Positions 25,262-38,019 of a DNA stretch of 64,000 bases are shown in pieces. The number at the start of each line of letters is the position of its first letter. Position 1 is the stretch's first letter. The stretch spans positions 6,586,520-6,650,519 of the forward strand of contig OZ018409.1 of assembly GCA_963969595.1 (NCBI GenBank). The letters are read 5' to 3'. The translations under genes and the position numbers were made by a program. The notes beneath the pieces were generated by a model. It was given only the letters and a program-made list of their open reading frames with translations. It was not told the origin of the DNA and made no database searches. The DNA is from Neckera pumila (lineage: Eukaryota; Streptophyta; Bryopsida; Hypnales; Neckeraceae).

Positions 25262-27158
25262 ATAAACTTTTAGTTGGTATATATAGTCAAACGAGAAGAA
25301 TTGATTACCTTGTCAAAGATCCAAATTCAAAGGCCAAAACTTCCAAATTGTGCTCCAATGTATTTTATTTTCAAAATGTGAGTAGGTCAATTTAAGAATA
25401 TTAGGTAATTGTTCTGTTTTATCTATTTTTCACCAATATATGCAAAGCCCTTTAAAATGTGGTGAAAAGAGGTGAAATGGTCTCTTGCAATTACCTCCCC
25501 TTTCGTGGAAAAAAGCAGAGCCGTAGAGCCATTGATTCAGGTGCCCCTCCTTCCAATACTGTAGATCTACAAAATGTGTAGAAAAATGTGTGGCCTTGAT
25601 GGTGACAATATTGAATATAATATGGTATATTTCAAACGAATACATATGGATAGGGAGAATATGGAATACATATACATATAGATCTACAAAATACATTGAC
25701 AATATCCCATAATGATTACCACCATAGGAGCTTTTAAAAAATATGAATATGGAAGGGGGTACAAATGGTATTTTACAATAACAATTTGACAGTTTATTCA
25801 TTCATGAATTGGCAAAGCACACTTGTGTCACAATGACAATGAGCTCAATAGAAGTAGTAAATGTCTTTTCCCTTCACTAGTGTATCAAATTCTAATGTGC
25901 CAAATTTGGCCTTATTCAAAATTTTAATTTCTACCAAAAGATTGTTTGAACTGGTCATTTAAACCCTTAATGGTTTGAAGTCTAATTTGTAATGGGTTTT
26001 AAAAGATTTTGGGCAAGTTACTATGATTTTAAATTTTACTAAAAACTTTGAAATTTTTATTGAAAGAGAGGAAATGGACTAGTTTTTTTGAAATAAATTT
26101 TTGATTTCATTTTGTGCCTAGGAATAATGCCCTTCTAAGCACAAAATGCAGTCTATTTGGGATAAAAGAAAAGAAAATACAAAAACTAGAATTGTAGTTT
26201 CTAATGTTTTTTCTTTGTATACTATTTTATATCCTCTCATATGCCTTCTCATATTTCTACATTAAAATCTTTGATTAAATCCATTAGGATTAGTGATGAG
26301 AAGGTTATGAAGTGTCTTTGAGGTTATGAGGAGTTATGCACACAAATAGGGCATTTTGAAGAAAACCTCCAAATAGGATTTGTTTCTGAATTCCTTTTAT
26401 AATTTTGTAAAAATAAAAGGTCCTCATGGAATAGATTAATTTATGCAATAATCTCACAATTAGGTTTGATATGCCTTGATTTTATATCAAAACTATTAAT
26501 GATTTATTTTCCCATTTAACTTGTATCTCCTTCTATTTAATGATCCTTTAAAGATTAATGAAATGTAATTTTCCACCATAAAGTTTAAAACTCAAAACTT
26601 TGTAGTGCAAGAATTTTAAGTTAAGAGGATTCAATATTTGAAAACTTAGTATAGCATAGTAGAATGATAACTTTTCTTTTCACTTTGGTCCCTAATATCT
26701 TACAATCTATTTGGCCAAAATTTTGGATACTTTCCACGCATTCTCACACAACTCTATTGCAAGATCTTATATTTGAATATGTAAAAAAAGTATTTTTTTC
26801 TCATAATAACTCCCTGCACTAGAAATGGCAAGTTTAGAGTGATTTGGGGTGAAATATAGTTTTGAATCTTTAGAAGTACATAGCATAATCTTCTTCATCC
26901 TAGAACTTCCGCATTTGCAAATTAGGTGTCTTTGAATTTGTTTGGAATTCTCTTTGCTTTCTTTTTTAACTGTCATTTTGGGTTTGAAAATTCATTTGTC
27001 AATGATCAACTAATTTTTCAATAAGTGAGATTTTAACGACAATCAATGTTTTAGATGACAATAATAAAGTGATTAGTGACTACAATAGGAGCTTCCAACT
27101 TTTGAGTGTAAATTCATTGCAAGAAGTGACTTCTTTAGGTCTTCATGTTGTGGCCATG
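25262..27158. other. AT-rich intergenic region with an old family B remnant
   Basis: From about 25950 to 26880 the sequence aligns in pieces with family B (for example CTTTTTAATGATCC/TTTAAAGATTAATG and the AATCTCACAATTAGG stretch) but both ends are too decayed to place. I see no gene. Confidence 0.45.
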
Positions 27159-27942
27159 TTAACCCTAACGGACCAACATGTTGATTTTGGCAACATAGTA
27201 ATTTTGGGAATGTAAATGGGCAATCTAGGTAGATAAAAAAATCACTTTTTAGGAACAAAAATTTGAAATTGTTTTTTGAGATATTTATATACAAAGAAAG
27301 CTTTGAATTATTCCATTTTGATCAACAAGATTAAAGTTATGAGGAGTTTTTGTTTGCGGGCGGTTATAGATTTTCTACACTAAAATAAACTTTAAAGTCC
27401 TTTATCTTACTCAGTTTTCAATACTTTTTGAAAAAAATAAAAGCATTGGGTGTATATTGTTTATTACAATACTGCAACCACTGGGATTGGCATTTTTCAA
27501 TTCTTTAACTAATTTCTTAACAATTTAGTATTTTCATCATTCTCTACTTCTTTCTACTTACTATTTTTTTCCTATATGTTGTACAATTTCAAATGAAGTA
27601 AAATTTTCAAGCATGTAGCTAACTTACCTTCAAGAATGAATCCAAAGAAGCATCACCATTTTTGACTTTTTTTTCATTCTAATGTGACCTTGTGAAGTGT
27701 AGCTGCCCTATTTCTGCAAGGCCAAGAAAACGATTTCTAATTGCTTCAAACACTAGTATATTTCAATCTGCATGGTGGAAAGTTCTGAAATTTTTTCTAT
27801 AGCTTTTCAAACCAGCATACTACAAGATCCTATGGTTGCATGTGTCCAATAATGTTTTTTCTCCAAAATTTGGTACTTGTGCTCAAAATGGCAGTTTTTG
27901 AGCATTTTAGAGGAAGCATAGTTAAGGAACTTAAGGGGTTAG
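27159..27942. mobile_element. TTAA-flanked TIR element, family A, internally deleted copy (776 bp)
   Basis: The left end is TTAA-CCCTAACGGACCAACATG and the right end is GGAACTTAAGGGG-TTAG, one change from TTAA. The interior is shared with 11893-12823 (for example CTACTTTCTTTCTACTTACT-like and TATGTTGTACAATTTCAAA blocks). It is about 150 bp shorter than that copy. Confidence 0.75.
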
Positions 27943-29305
27943 AAAATATTGTGATTGCTACGGGTGAGTAAGATGACAATTATGGATACACTTTTTGTTA
28001 GTTTTGGGGTAGTCTAAATTGAGACTCTTTTGGGCTATGATAAGTAGCACACTTGGAAAATTCATAACAAATTCATACTTTGTCAAAAAAATATTATTTC
28101 AATTGCCCTTGCCGTTCTCACACTTGTCTTCTTGTACAAAAAAAATTAATAAATGTCAGCAATGGCACTGAGGGCAAACTCCTTATTCAAACCACAATGT
28201 TCTACTTTACATAGAAATAGGATTGATTCCAACTTCGTGAAGCCTCCACCACGGATATTCACATAAAAGCTAGCCTAAAAGAAGAGGACTAATTCTAGTC
28301 TAAAAGATTGGCACAAACAAAGAGTCTATTGCAAATGGCTTAACTATCTAAGCTTTATGGATCTAAATGGCAAATTCCATCCTTGATGCTTTCAGTAGGA
28401 AATAGGCCCTATAAAAACCAACATATTTCTTTTCTTGAGAGATTTTCAAGTCCTATATGACAATGACATCATCTCCCACCATAATTGGGTAGACTATGAT
28501 GGTAAGCACCTTTTGAATGCTTAGGTTTGAACTCAAGATCACCCACCTTATTGGTAAGGTAATACCAAAGCCAAAGCTAGCCTAAATTACTATAACCAGG
28601 TGACATATCAAAGTCTTAAATGTTGGCAAGTTCTTGCAAAAGTTAATAAATTTATTAAATTTCATTTGGCACGAATTGTAAACTAACACAATATTTTCAC
28701 AAAGTTTACAAATTGCATGTACAAATGAATTTTTTTTATGATTTTTTTCTTACTGTGCCCACTTTCTGGATGCTGTATCCATATGAGGGCATCTTCTCAC
28801 AAATCATTTTCATCAAATCAAGGCCAAAATGAATGACGCAACAAGCAATTGTACCTTCATTAACTTCATCCCTCCCAAAGGAACTAATATTATCTTTCAA
28901 CATAATGGCACTATACATAGCTCATGACTTAAATTTTTTTTATAATATTAAGTTAATAACAATTAATAGCAAGTACTGTGGGTACCGATAATCGATTGGT
29001 CAATTGGACCATTGCAGAGGGCAAGTGCCAAGTTCTCCCAACAACTGAAGCATCTTGGACTTCAATTTTAGCATTCCAGACTCGAGAGCACCCCCCAAAA
29101 TAAGGCCGAGGGCTGCTCTTTGGAATCAAGCTTCACTCGAGAAAAATCAAACCCCTGCTGTATTTGACGAGGTCGGTTCTTGGAGAGGGGGACAAGATGA
29201 ATAACACCTAAAATCGCCCTGGATTCAAATATAAAAAAAATCACACAATACCTTGCCAAACATACTTTTCTGGATCACAAATCACTACACTCATTTGTCG
29301 TAATA
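27943..29305. other. AT-rich intergenic region, nothing recognised
   Basis: No supportable gene. Sequence around 28980-29260 is less AT-rich and may be the decayed 5' part of the LINE fragment that follows, but no conserved motif is readable. Confidence 0.4.
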
Positions 29306-30104
29306 GTGTATGTGACACGAATTAGTGCAATAACTGGAAGTGAGGAAGATTCAAAGTCAGATAATGTAGTCATGTGGTCTATATGGCACAATGCAGTAGC
29401 GGTTCACTCGTGGAGGGCCAAAATTAACCCGGACTTGGACATAGCCTACAATTGTTGCTCAACTGGGGCCGATGAAACACCCAGTCATAGATTCTATCAC
29501 TGTCCCGGAGCACTTGAAGTTTGGGACTATGCTCAATCAATCTTACAACACTTATTAGATGAACAACTTGTGATGGGTCCTCATGTGCGTTTTGACCATA
29601 CACTATGTATTTTTGGCTCGACTCTGCCTCGACGGTTCTATGACTTCCGAATCATCTGGTCTCTATTGAGAGGATCATTGTTTTGGCTAATCTGGATCGC
29701 TCAGAACCATAAGGTCTTTTCTCACACATTGTGGCCACGTGGTCTCTTGCAACAAGTGCTATGGGACTCACTTCTTGACTTGGGCAGAGCGGCGTTACTT
29801 AAGGTTCAAACGACCACTAGGCTCCAACCTCACCTTGCGGCCTCTGCGTGGCTCAAATTTGATAACATTTGGCTCCGCTTGAAGTTGTTAGCATCGAGGG
29901 AGGGTGGCATTATCAGGTGGCAAGGGTGTAGCCCTCCCATTTGTAGTTTTACCTAGGGTTCTTTGGTTTCTTTGTTTTCTCTGGTCCTTTTTGCTCATAT
30001 TCTCTTCATTGTCTAGCCTCACGGCTTGGCTGTTTTGTATTTTTTTTAATGCAGTGGGTTCTCCCCATTTGTTCAAAAAAATAAAATAAAATAAAATAAA
30101 ATAA
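29306..30104 (+). mobile_element. 5'-truncated non-LTR retrotransposon (LINE) 3' end with (AAAAT)n tail
   Basis: An open frame to the TAG at 29954-29956 carries a zf-RVT-like segment (MWSIWHNAVAVHSWRAKI, then CCSTGADETPSHRFYHC...VWDYA) as found at the C-terminus of plant LINE reverse transcriptase ORFs. The Cys/His spacing C-C...H-x3-H-C is visible. A 3' UTR follows and ends in repeated AAAAT (about 30076-30104). The reverse transcriptase and endonuclease are absent, so this is a dead fragment. No target duplication was found. Confidence 0.75.
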
Positions 30105-30358
30105 TCTAGTCAAAGAACATGCTAAAAAATTGCTTTTCTTTACTTTAGATGCAACTATTTTGCAATCTATATGGTGAAAGTTTTTGAGAATTCTTTCACA
30201 CTTGGTCATACTTTCTAGTGATTCTAATCTAGTACATGATCTTACAGTGTAATATGCCCAAAAATGTAATTTGTAAAGTTTTTTTTGTTCTTTGCAATAA
30301 AATTGTTAGTTTTGAGTGTTCTTTGATGAAAAAAAGGCCTTGGAACTTTAGGGGTTAA
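30105..30358 (+). mobile_element. Family B TTAA element, right-end fragment
   Basis: This matches the right part of 53071-54749 and ends AAAAAGGCCTTGGAACTTTAGGGG-TTAA (30355-30358). Its left part is missing; the LINE tail abuts it directly, so the LINE may have inserted into this element. Confidence 0.65.
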
Positions 30359-30817
30359 TTTTTGATTTTGAATCAACATTTTTCTGAAATGATCATGTTT
30401 ATCTTTTATTACACATTTCTCTATTTATCTGTGTGACCCTAATTTGCCAAAGTCACACAACTTGTTCAACATTAATCGTTCAATGTGTTGAGTTTCAAGC
30501 TTGGTTTTGAGAGAATTGTTGACAATAAATGGTTTTGTATTGTTTTGGAATATTTCAACCTACTAGACCCACTTCAATAGTGAATATGGCTTGCCAAATA
30601 CCACATTTAGGTTACAAAGTCAAAGCACTATTCACTATAAACTTTTGCATGCCCGAACCATGCAACTTTGGGCAAACAACAAGACCTATATCCTACTTCA
30701 AGGAGATTTTTGAAGCTTTCTCTTTAGACTTTCTTCTATGCAAGTGAATGTTGTTTAGTCCTTGAAGGACACTAAGGCCAAAAAATGGTTGATGGATGAT
30801 TTGATTGTTCATTGTAG

Positions 30818-30882
30818 AAACAAAGAATGCACCTATTGGTCCAATAATTGAAGCAGTTTTGGTGACTACATTGGTCATAGGG
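30818..30882 (+). repeat. Dispersed repeat R2, copy 2
   Basis: TTGGTCCAATAATTGAAGCA followed by GTTTTGGTGACTACATTGG is shared with 20948-21028 and 39736-39815. Confidence 0.6.
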
Positions 30883-30893
30883 GGCTACATCCG

Positions 30894-31342
30894 TTAACCT
30901 TTAAAGGACCCAGGGTGCAAAAACCCATGTTGCAAAAGCCACCTAGTGGTCTTGCATTAGAAAAAATTTCAGGCCTCTGGAAGGTTGCTCCATAGCCCTA
31001 CGAAGTATCCTAAAATTTGATTTATAAGGTTGAAAATCTCATTTCCCCTCTATTTTCGCATGGCTGAAATTGCAATGACAGTGGCATAGGAGCTCAGTTC
31101 TACAAGTTAGAAATTTATTAATTATTTTTATTTTTAAATCTTAAAAAAACATTACAAAACAAAACAAAACAAACAAACAAACAAACAAACACACGAAATC
31201 TAACTGTTTTGGCGAGCAACTCATTGGGGGACTTTTTCAGATTTACAAGCCAAACTTGGAAATAGCTTGACATGCCAATCTGGAGCAGCATTTGAAAGGG
31301 CTGATATTTTCTCTAATGTGGTCCTTTAGGATTAAGGGTTAA
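30894..31342. mobile_element. Probable TTAA-flanked TIR element, ~440 bp
   Basis: The left end is TTAA-CCTTTAAAGGACCCAGGG. The right end is GTGGTCCTTTAGGA-TTAA at 31332-31335, or GGG-TTAA at 31339-31342. Both ends share CTAAAGGACC/TTAAAGGACC read inward. The right boundary is ambiguous and the interior unrecognised, with an (AAAC)n run at about 31150-31192. Confidence 0.55.
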
Positions 31343-32883
31343 AGTTAGTGCAGGTCGAGATATTCCTGTTTCAAATATTAATTTCCTCAAAAGATAAGTA
31401 AATTTGCAACAAATGATATATAAATATAAGCCTTCTCAAGCAGGTATCTTCTCTATTTTTCCTTACTATTTTCTTCCCCTTTTCTCTGTATCAAATTCAC
31501 GCCAACCGACCCCTCCATGCCAGTTACAGCAGACGCCACTTTTGGCCATGTAGGTGATCATGTGCGGCAGGTTTATTTCCGGACGCTCAGGTCGGCAGCT
31601 CCCAAAATGATCACCAACAGTACATGACGGTTCCCCAAATGTACCCCCACCGTTCTTTTCGCACCCCCCAAAAGTACCTTTCTCTCACAATAGAAAGAAA
31701 GCCAAGCCAAGTGGAAAGAAAAAAGAAAAAAAGGCGAAAGGTACTTTTTCGAACCGAGCCCCAGCAGTCACACGACTGACGCGGAAGCGTACCCACGCAC
31801 AGCGTGTTGTGCGCTTGCCAAGAGCGTCGATCGCCAGATCACGTTTGCCGTACATCGTCACCAAATCCGTCGTCTGCCTGGATTGTGCGCAACTCCTCTA
31901 GAAATTCCCGGCGAGCATCTCCTCTAGAAATTTCAAAAAAATTTCACAGACTTTGATCGTCGATTGCAGCTCCAGCTAGCTAGCTGGTGGATGGCATGCA
32001 CACGGTTATATTCAGTTGCCTTGCTTCACTCCGACGCGAACCTCTCTCCCGCGGTAGTGGAGCCAGCGAATCTTGCATGTGAGTCGTCGCAGCCAGCTTG
32101 CGGGAAGCATTCTGAAACAGTTTCTTGGGTGCTGATATACGTTTGAATGTGTGGGCTGAAGAGGATGGTTGAGGAAGAAGGCTCCCGAATTTTTTTGATT
32201 TAGGATGGGCAGGTGGTTCAGAATTCGTTTTGAGGTGGTGGGGATGTATCGTCGTCGTCGCGGTCGCCAGCATTGTGTGATTGAATGCAGCGCGTGGGGG
32301 GCGAGATCGAGTTTCTATTAATTGGGGATTGCGAAAATCTCTTCGCTCGTTCTTGTCGCTGGTTTTGCGCACACCACTCCGGTGCTGTTGAATGAGATGC
32401 AATCAATGTGAAACCACCCGGGGGTATGCACGGGCGCCATCATTGCGTGTCCATTGCGCGAGTACGGACTTGCTGGGTAGGGGGTTGGGGGTCGTCGTGG
32501 AATGGAGAATAGCTTCCCTTTCACTTCGTTAGTCATAAACCATCCGTGAGTTTCATGATTGCGAGACTCAAGTCCTTGCAGCTGGAGCATCGATATCGAT
32601 GTGATCCGATCTTCGCGTCTCATCGGAGCTTCGGATTGCTTCGCGTGACTGTGCTCACATTTGCGGAAGCAGCAAGAGATTCAATCCCGCGACGTGTGAG
32701 ATTTCCAAAGAACCCAAACCTCGAATGACTTGCTGGGATGGAGGCCTTGCTTAGATTGCGCTGTGTGATCGTGGGACACATGTAGCTACGGTGAATTTTC
32801 GGGGGGATCTCAATTGCACATGAGATGATCCCATGAACGTCGACAGGGGATTCTCAGATAGCGAGTAACGCGCACGTTCCACC
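31343..32883. other. Upstream region of the 32.9 kb gene
   Basis: Composition changes from AT-rich to GC-richer at about 31.5 kb, as expected for a promoter and 5' leader. Minus-strand open frames here and under the gene read as shadows. No TATA box or motif I would defend. Confidence 0.4.
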
Positions 32884-34311
32884 ATGAAGAAGTACGCGCG
32901 GCTGCGACAGGAATGCTCCGAGTTCGACAACGCATTGTACAACGCCAGTCCCGAGCGACCCTCGTTCCACGAAGCCGCTTCTTCCTTGGACTTTTTCCAC
33001 TCGCATTCTCGACGGGCTCCAGTAGTCTTGTCGTCCTCCGACGGATCCACCTCTCCGCCGCGCGACTCCCCACCGGCGATCCGGCTTGCGCGGCCCGCGC
33101 AACAGCCGGCTGCCGCCACGCACACCGATCTCGCCGCAGCGCTCCAGAAGCTGGCCTCCTATCGCGAAGGCGACGGCTCCCGCCGACACAGCACGGCTTT
33201 GTGGCAACAGGGCGTGGCCTATGCTGGCGAGCATTCGCGATCGGGAAGTGGGAGATGGCCTGGCCACGCCCACGACGCACCTGAGCCCGATCACCACGAC
33301 CCGTCAGGTGGGATGCAGTCACCGCGAAAGAATCTGGGATTTCGTTTGAAAAATCCATTGATGTGTACCCCTTACACTGACAGTTTTCTTCATACGGGAT
33401 CTGCACTTTTTATGCACACTTTTGTGTCAGGTTGACGTCCTCATACATTATTTTATTGACTTTCAAAGTGCATTCTGTGTCCCGATTTGGCAGGGAGCGG
33501 GCGATGGCAGACGGCAGAGACGGCTTCTCTGAGCGGTCGCTGGGGCTCCGTGACGAGCACGCTTGACCACTGGGACGACGCGCACCAGCACTCCTTCCGC
33601 GACTCGCTCTCTTTGTCGCGATCCGGCAGATTAGAAGCTGAGCCGTGGACAGCTCCCACTACAGCTCCAATCTCGCTGGAACCCAACTCGTCAGGAAGAA
33701 TACTCGCCGAGGAAGCGAACCAATTCGGAGCTGCTAACATTTCCATGCACGAGACGCAAGGATGGTTAGCGTCCGCGAAACGTCCCTTGCAATTACCAAA
33801 GAAACAGAATCCTTGGGAGGATCCGAACGAGTTCAACTGGCGAGCGGCCACCACGAACGGGAAATTTGCATCCTCCTCGTCGCGGAAGGAGCGACCTGCG
33901 ACGGTGTCGCAGTCCATGCGCTACGATCGCTTGAAGTCTTCAGCATTTGGCGATGCTGAGGATGGGTACTGTCCCCACCAGCACACCAGCAGGCATGCCA
34001 TGATGCAGAAAGCCGCGTCGATGCGCGAAGGCGGCGCGCACTCGGAGGCCATCATGGCTATGGCGAGAGCTTATAGTGAGAAGCACGGCGTCCCGCAGCA
34101 GCAGGCCATTCTGGAGTGCGTGACGTGTGGGCGTGGTTTGGGTGTCATTTTGCAAGGCAACCCCGGGAACGACACGTCGTTTTGCCAGGCGTGTCGGCCG
34201 CACGGGTGGGCGTATCCTACGAAAGAGAACAAGTCGAAGAGGAAAGGGATGATGCATTTTTGCAAGAAAATCCTGCGCATGGGGAAGAAACCCAACAAAT
34301 TGAAAGCCTGA
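32884..34311 (+). CDS. Unrecognised protein with C-terminal CxxC...CxxC motif, two exons, 413 aa
   Basis: Exons 32884-33307 and 33494-34311 join in phase (donor TCAG|GTGGGA, acceptor GGCAG). I do not recognise the family. The first two thirds are low-complexity, rich in Ser, Pro, His and Ala (SGRW occurs three times), probably disordered. Near the C-terminus is a compact segment with ECVTCGRGLGVIL and, 14 residues on, FCQACRPHGW, which look like two CxxC halves of a zinc site. A strongly basic end follows (KENKSKRKGMMHFCKKILRM). A helical stretch MMQKAASMREGGAHSEAIMA precedes the Cys motif. The start is the first ATG of the open frame. Localisation and function unknown; a zinc-binding nuclear or plastid protein are both possible. 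Confidence 0.65.
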
Positions 34312-34416
34312 CGGACACAAACGAGTGAAGAGGAAGGGGATGATGCATTTTTGTAAGAAAATCTGGCGCATAGGGAAGAAACCCATCAAATTCAAAGTCT
34401 GACGGATGCAGACGGT
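34236..34416. repeat. 91-bp tandem duplication across the stop codon
   Basis: GAAGAGGAAAGGGATGATGC... to the stop region (34236-34326) is repeated at 34327-34416 with about ten substitutions. The second copy lies after the TGA at 34309-34311, so it is 3' UTR. Confidence 0.9.
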
Positions 34417-35417
34417 GAAAGAGGTAGAGATAGAAGAGTAGGAGAATCGGAAATGTAGACAATCAGAATCCCTTTTCTTTTCGAATTTGGAACGGACTGA
34501 CAGGGAAAAATAGTTGAGATTTTTGTGGAAATATGGATTTGTGAACATCGCAGTGTCGATCGATGGTCTGCTTTTTCAATGAGAGATCGTCATGTCGGTG
34601 GGAAGCCAAAATGGCAGTGAGAGGAAATGCAAGGGAACAACGAATCCCCTCGCTTGATGAAATTTTAGAATATGAGTGAGAAATTGTTGAGCAGACACTT
34701 CGTAATTTTTGTGGAAATGTAGAAAATTTTGAGCATGTCTAATGTTCGCAGTTTCGATCGATGGTCTACTTTTTGAATGAGGAAGCACCCAAACATGAAA
34801 GGCCAAACGGCATTAAGAGGGGATGCAAGCATTCGGTGAATCCCATTGCTTTTCGAAACCTTGGAAACTGAATGACACTAAGTTATGTGCACCCAGAATA
34901 GCTACTATACCTAAAATGTACAGAGAGCATTCATTTCAATTTGCGAATCAAGGTGCACATACTTCATGCAAATTATCATTGAGTGCATCGCCGTTCAGGC
35001 GTTCACCCTTCTTTGTGGAAGATTTACGAGCATCTGGGCATGTTTTCAGTGTCTGTGGTTTGCTTTTTGACTGAGAATCATCGCGTCGTGAGGTATGTGG
35101 AAGCCAAATGGCAGTGAGAGGGGATGCGACGAATGAACGCCGTCGATTTGGTCTTTGGGTCAAATCAAAGTAGTCCACTTGTTATTACATGTCATCACAC
35201 ACTCGAGTTGGAATTCCCACCTCTAATTTCCAGCCACTCCAATTCTGGGGAGCTTGTGAATGCCTCGAAAGCTGTGAATTCTGCTTAGCGAGTATCTTGG
35301 TGGCGACGATTTGGTACCGTGAGCAGCGGGGGTTTCAGGATTCTAGCTCCGTTGCGTTAGGGTTTAGGGTCCCTGTCGACTTGGTTATTCTGTGTAATTG
35401 GAGAGTCATTTACATCG
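34417..35417. other. Intergenic region between the CxxC gene and sulfiredoxin
   Basis: This has no coding region I can support. Two similar segments (ATCGATGGTCTGCTTTTTCA at about 34559 and ATCGATGGTCTACTTTTTGA at about 34758, each followed by GGGAAGCCAAAATGGCAGTG-like sequence) show a local ~200-bp duplication, with a third trace near 35090. Confidence 0.5.
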
Positions 35418-38019
35418 ATGGGGAGTTTGCGAGCGTCGATTTCGTTGCCAGGCGCCGTGGTCTCTTCGCCGCGCGTTGCGATCCGGAAGGAGGGCCTCTC
35501 CGCCGTGGTGCCGCAAGCTGGCGAAAATGGTACGTGGGCAATTTTATTTCCTTGCTGCTCTTGAATTTGAACCATTTGCCGAACATGTTACGTTTCGACA
35601 CCCCAGGGCTAGAGTGCGTTATTCGAATTGATAGATTCTCTTCGTTTTGAGTGTTTTGAGTGTTCCGCAATTCTGAGTCACAAACTCTTGTTAAAAACTC
35701 GAGTCCTGTTCTCAAATCTTGTTTGGGAAATCGCCCCAATTCTGAAAAGCGAGCCGTGCATCCCCTTCTGCCTATCTTTCGATGAGCCGCTCCGAATTGT
35801 ATGCCCCTGAAAACTTTTAGAGCTCTATGAAAGAATTTCAGGCCAGGATGCATGCCAGTTCATACGATAAGGCGGAGTTGCACATTCTATTAGGGTTTCA
35901 ATGGAGCGTTGTCAGAGTGCCCGCGCAACTCGCTGGTGTATTTCCACTTCTAGCCCTGTTCGATTTCAAGCCCCGTAATACTGTCTCAAAGTACAACGCT
36001 CTTTGTAGAAACTGCAAACTGCGTTCCTCAATCACCTTCAAACACAGTCTTAGAAGTTTTGTAGTCATGACTCTGAATTGCTTGCTTGGCTTCGTTCGTT
36101 GTTACGTATTGTTTGCCTCATTTCGGTGGTGCGGTGGGGGTGGATTGCGATAGGCGGGTTCGCGACTTCAAAGAGAGGGCCCTTGATAGCTGAGATTCCG
36201 TTGGAGTATATCCGGCGACCGCTGCTCCGAACACGCAACAACGATCCGCAGAAAGTGAAAGAGCTCATGGAGAGCATTGCGGAGATTGGGCTTCAGGAGC
36301 CTGTGAGTTGCAAACACTGCCTCGTAATTGCGCTATTTTTGAACTTTCGTATTCAAATTATTTCAGGCTGATCGAAACTTTAGGGAGTGACAGTTCGCAC
36401 GTTTGTGGATGGGAATTTGTTAGCTTTGGGCTGAAGCGGAGGAGGTTTGCATTGACAACAGCTACATAATTAAAGGAGGTTGTAATGTCCGAGTTGGTTA
36501 TTGGACATAACCCTCTCTTCCAAACCCGAACTGGATTGAGACTATCAAAGCTTGGAGGTCTACGGCTCTTTCAAAAGAGTTTTCGTGTGAGGCAGATGGA
36601 GTTATTGCCAAGAAAAACCTCATTCTTTGTAATTGCGCCATGTGGTAATGAAAGTGGAGAGAGGGTCATGAGGGCGAGGGTTAAGTACAGTGGGACTAGA
36701 TTCTTGGGCTTGAATTTGCTCGGGTTGGATTTGGAAACTGACAACAGAGGTCCATAGCTGAAAATATGGATTGTGACATCTATCGATTCCAGAATTCTCA
36801 ACATTTGTGGTCTCTGTGAATTTTGCATGTCATGGTGTGAGTGTTGGAATATTTGGAGTGGTTCAATTTCTAAGCTGTTGTTGTGTTGGGAAATTCTGTG
36901 CCAGATTGATGTATTGGAGGTGGATGGTGTATATTACGGTACGTCATTTTCTGTTGTGGGACTAGGAGTGTTGTAGATTGTAACGGAGAATAATTGTTGA
37001 ACACTCCGAAGTAGATGCCTAAAATTCAGAGCGAAAATTCACGGGTGTTCAGACTTGCATGCCGGAATTATTTGATGCAAACAAGTGTTGAAAGGAGACT
37101 ACGCGAGGGTCAGTATTTTGAAAAGAATTTGGGCTCATAATCGTGTAGGGCTTCGATTGAAAAGAATGAAGAGAATCTAGTAGTTTAACCTGTACTCTCT
37201 GACATCCCTAATGTTGAGTTTTCAGATTTTATATTACTACTCAAGACGTGAGGATATATTGAACCAGCGTCTTGCAGGGAGTGTGCATTCTTGGAACAAT
37301 TTTAAAATTGAATTGATTCGTTGGTATGCATTAAAGATGGGAGGACAAAATTTGTATAATCACCCAGAGGTGATGCGGAGGTCTACTTTAGCTGCTTGAG
37401 ATGGAGAAGAAAGTTGTTGGTTAAAACGGATTAGAGTTAGTTTAGTTTTGATTAAGCATTATTATGAGAAGATGGAAATTTTAGCTGAATTCACAGTTGA
37501 CACAAAGAAGGCAGTTTCAAAGTTAGCATACAAAAACATTACAGGAGGCACCAGTAAGTACTCAATTGTGCTGTGCTCAATTTGGTAAGAAAACCGTATG
37601 TTGCAGATTAGGAGTCGTGAAGCCTGACACCTACTATTGTGTGTTAGGATTTTCTGGGTGTCATAGGTATGAAGCGCACCAGAAGCTCGGTTTGCCAACA
37701 ATCAAGTGCAAGATCCGGCGAGGAACTCGCGAGACTTTGAGGTTTAAATTTTAATTTGAGTGTCTTTTGTGCTTTGTGTCGTTTTTGTTGTGCATTGTGA
37801 GTACGTGTGTGTATCAACGTTCATTCATTTGGCATGCTTTTGGTGGTCCTGTGGTCCTTTCTTTACGATGGACGTTGAAAGAACTCCTAATGTACGGTAG
37901 TTCTTTAAACAAGAAGCTGCGTTATTTTTCTGTGTTTGTCAACATTCATGTCTTGATAGACACAACTCGTTATTACTGACAAATTCGCCATTCCTTTTGG
38001 CAGGCACCATCTTCGATAG
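35418..38019 (+). CDS. SRX: Sulfiredoxin, chloroplast/mitochondrial type, five exons, 134 aa
   Basis: Exons 35418-35529, 36154-36302, 36905-36938, 37648-37741 and 38004-38019 join in phase to 134 residues. Exon 1 encodes a Ser/Val/Arg-rich N-terminus that fits an organelle transit peptide (MGSLRASISLPGAVVSS). The mature part reads PLIAEIPLEYIRRPLLRTRN, KVKELMESIAEIGLQEP, IDVLEVDGVYYG, GFSGCHRYEAHQKLGLPTIK and ends LRHHLR. GCHR contains the catalytic Cys, and the ParB/Srx fold binds ATP. The enzyme uses ATP to reduce the over-oxidised (sulfinic) Cys of 2-Cys peroxiredoxin. The 34-nt third exon and the 16-nt last exon are very small. Without the last exon the frame would read through to RFKF and stop at 37754, but the spliced end matches the family. 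Confidence 0.93.

Noticed and set aside
32810..33406. 198-aa and 147-aa minus-strand ORFs
   Set aside because: They lie opposite exon 1 of the CxxC gene and are Arg/Gly-rich shadows without splice structure.
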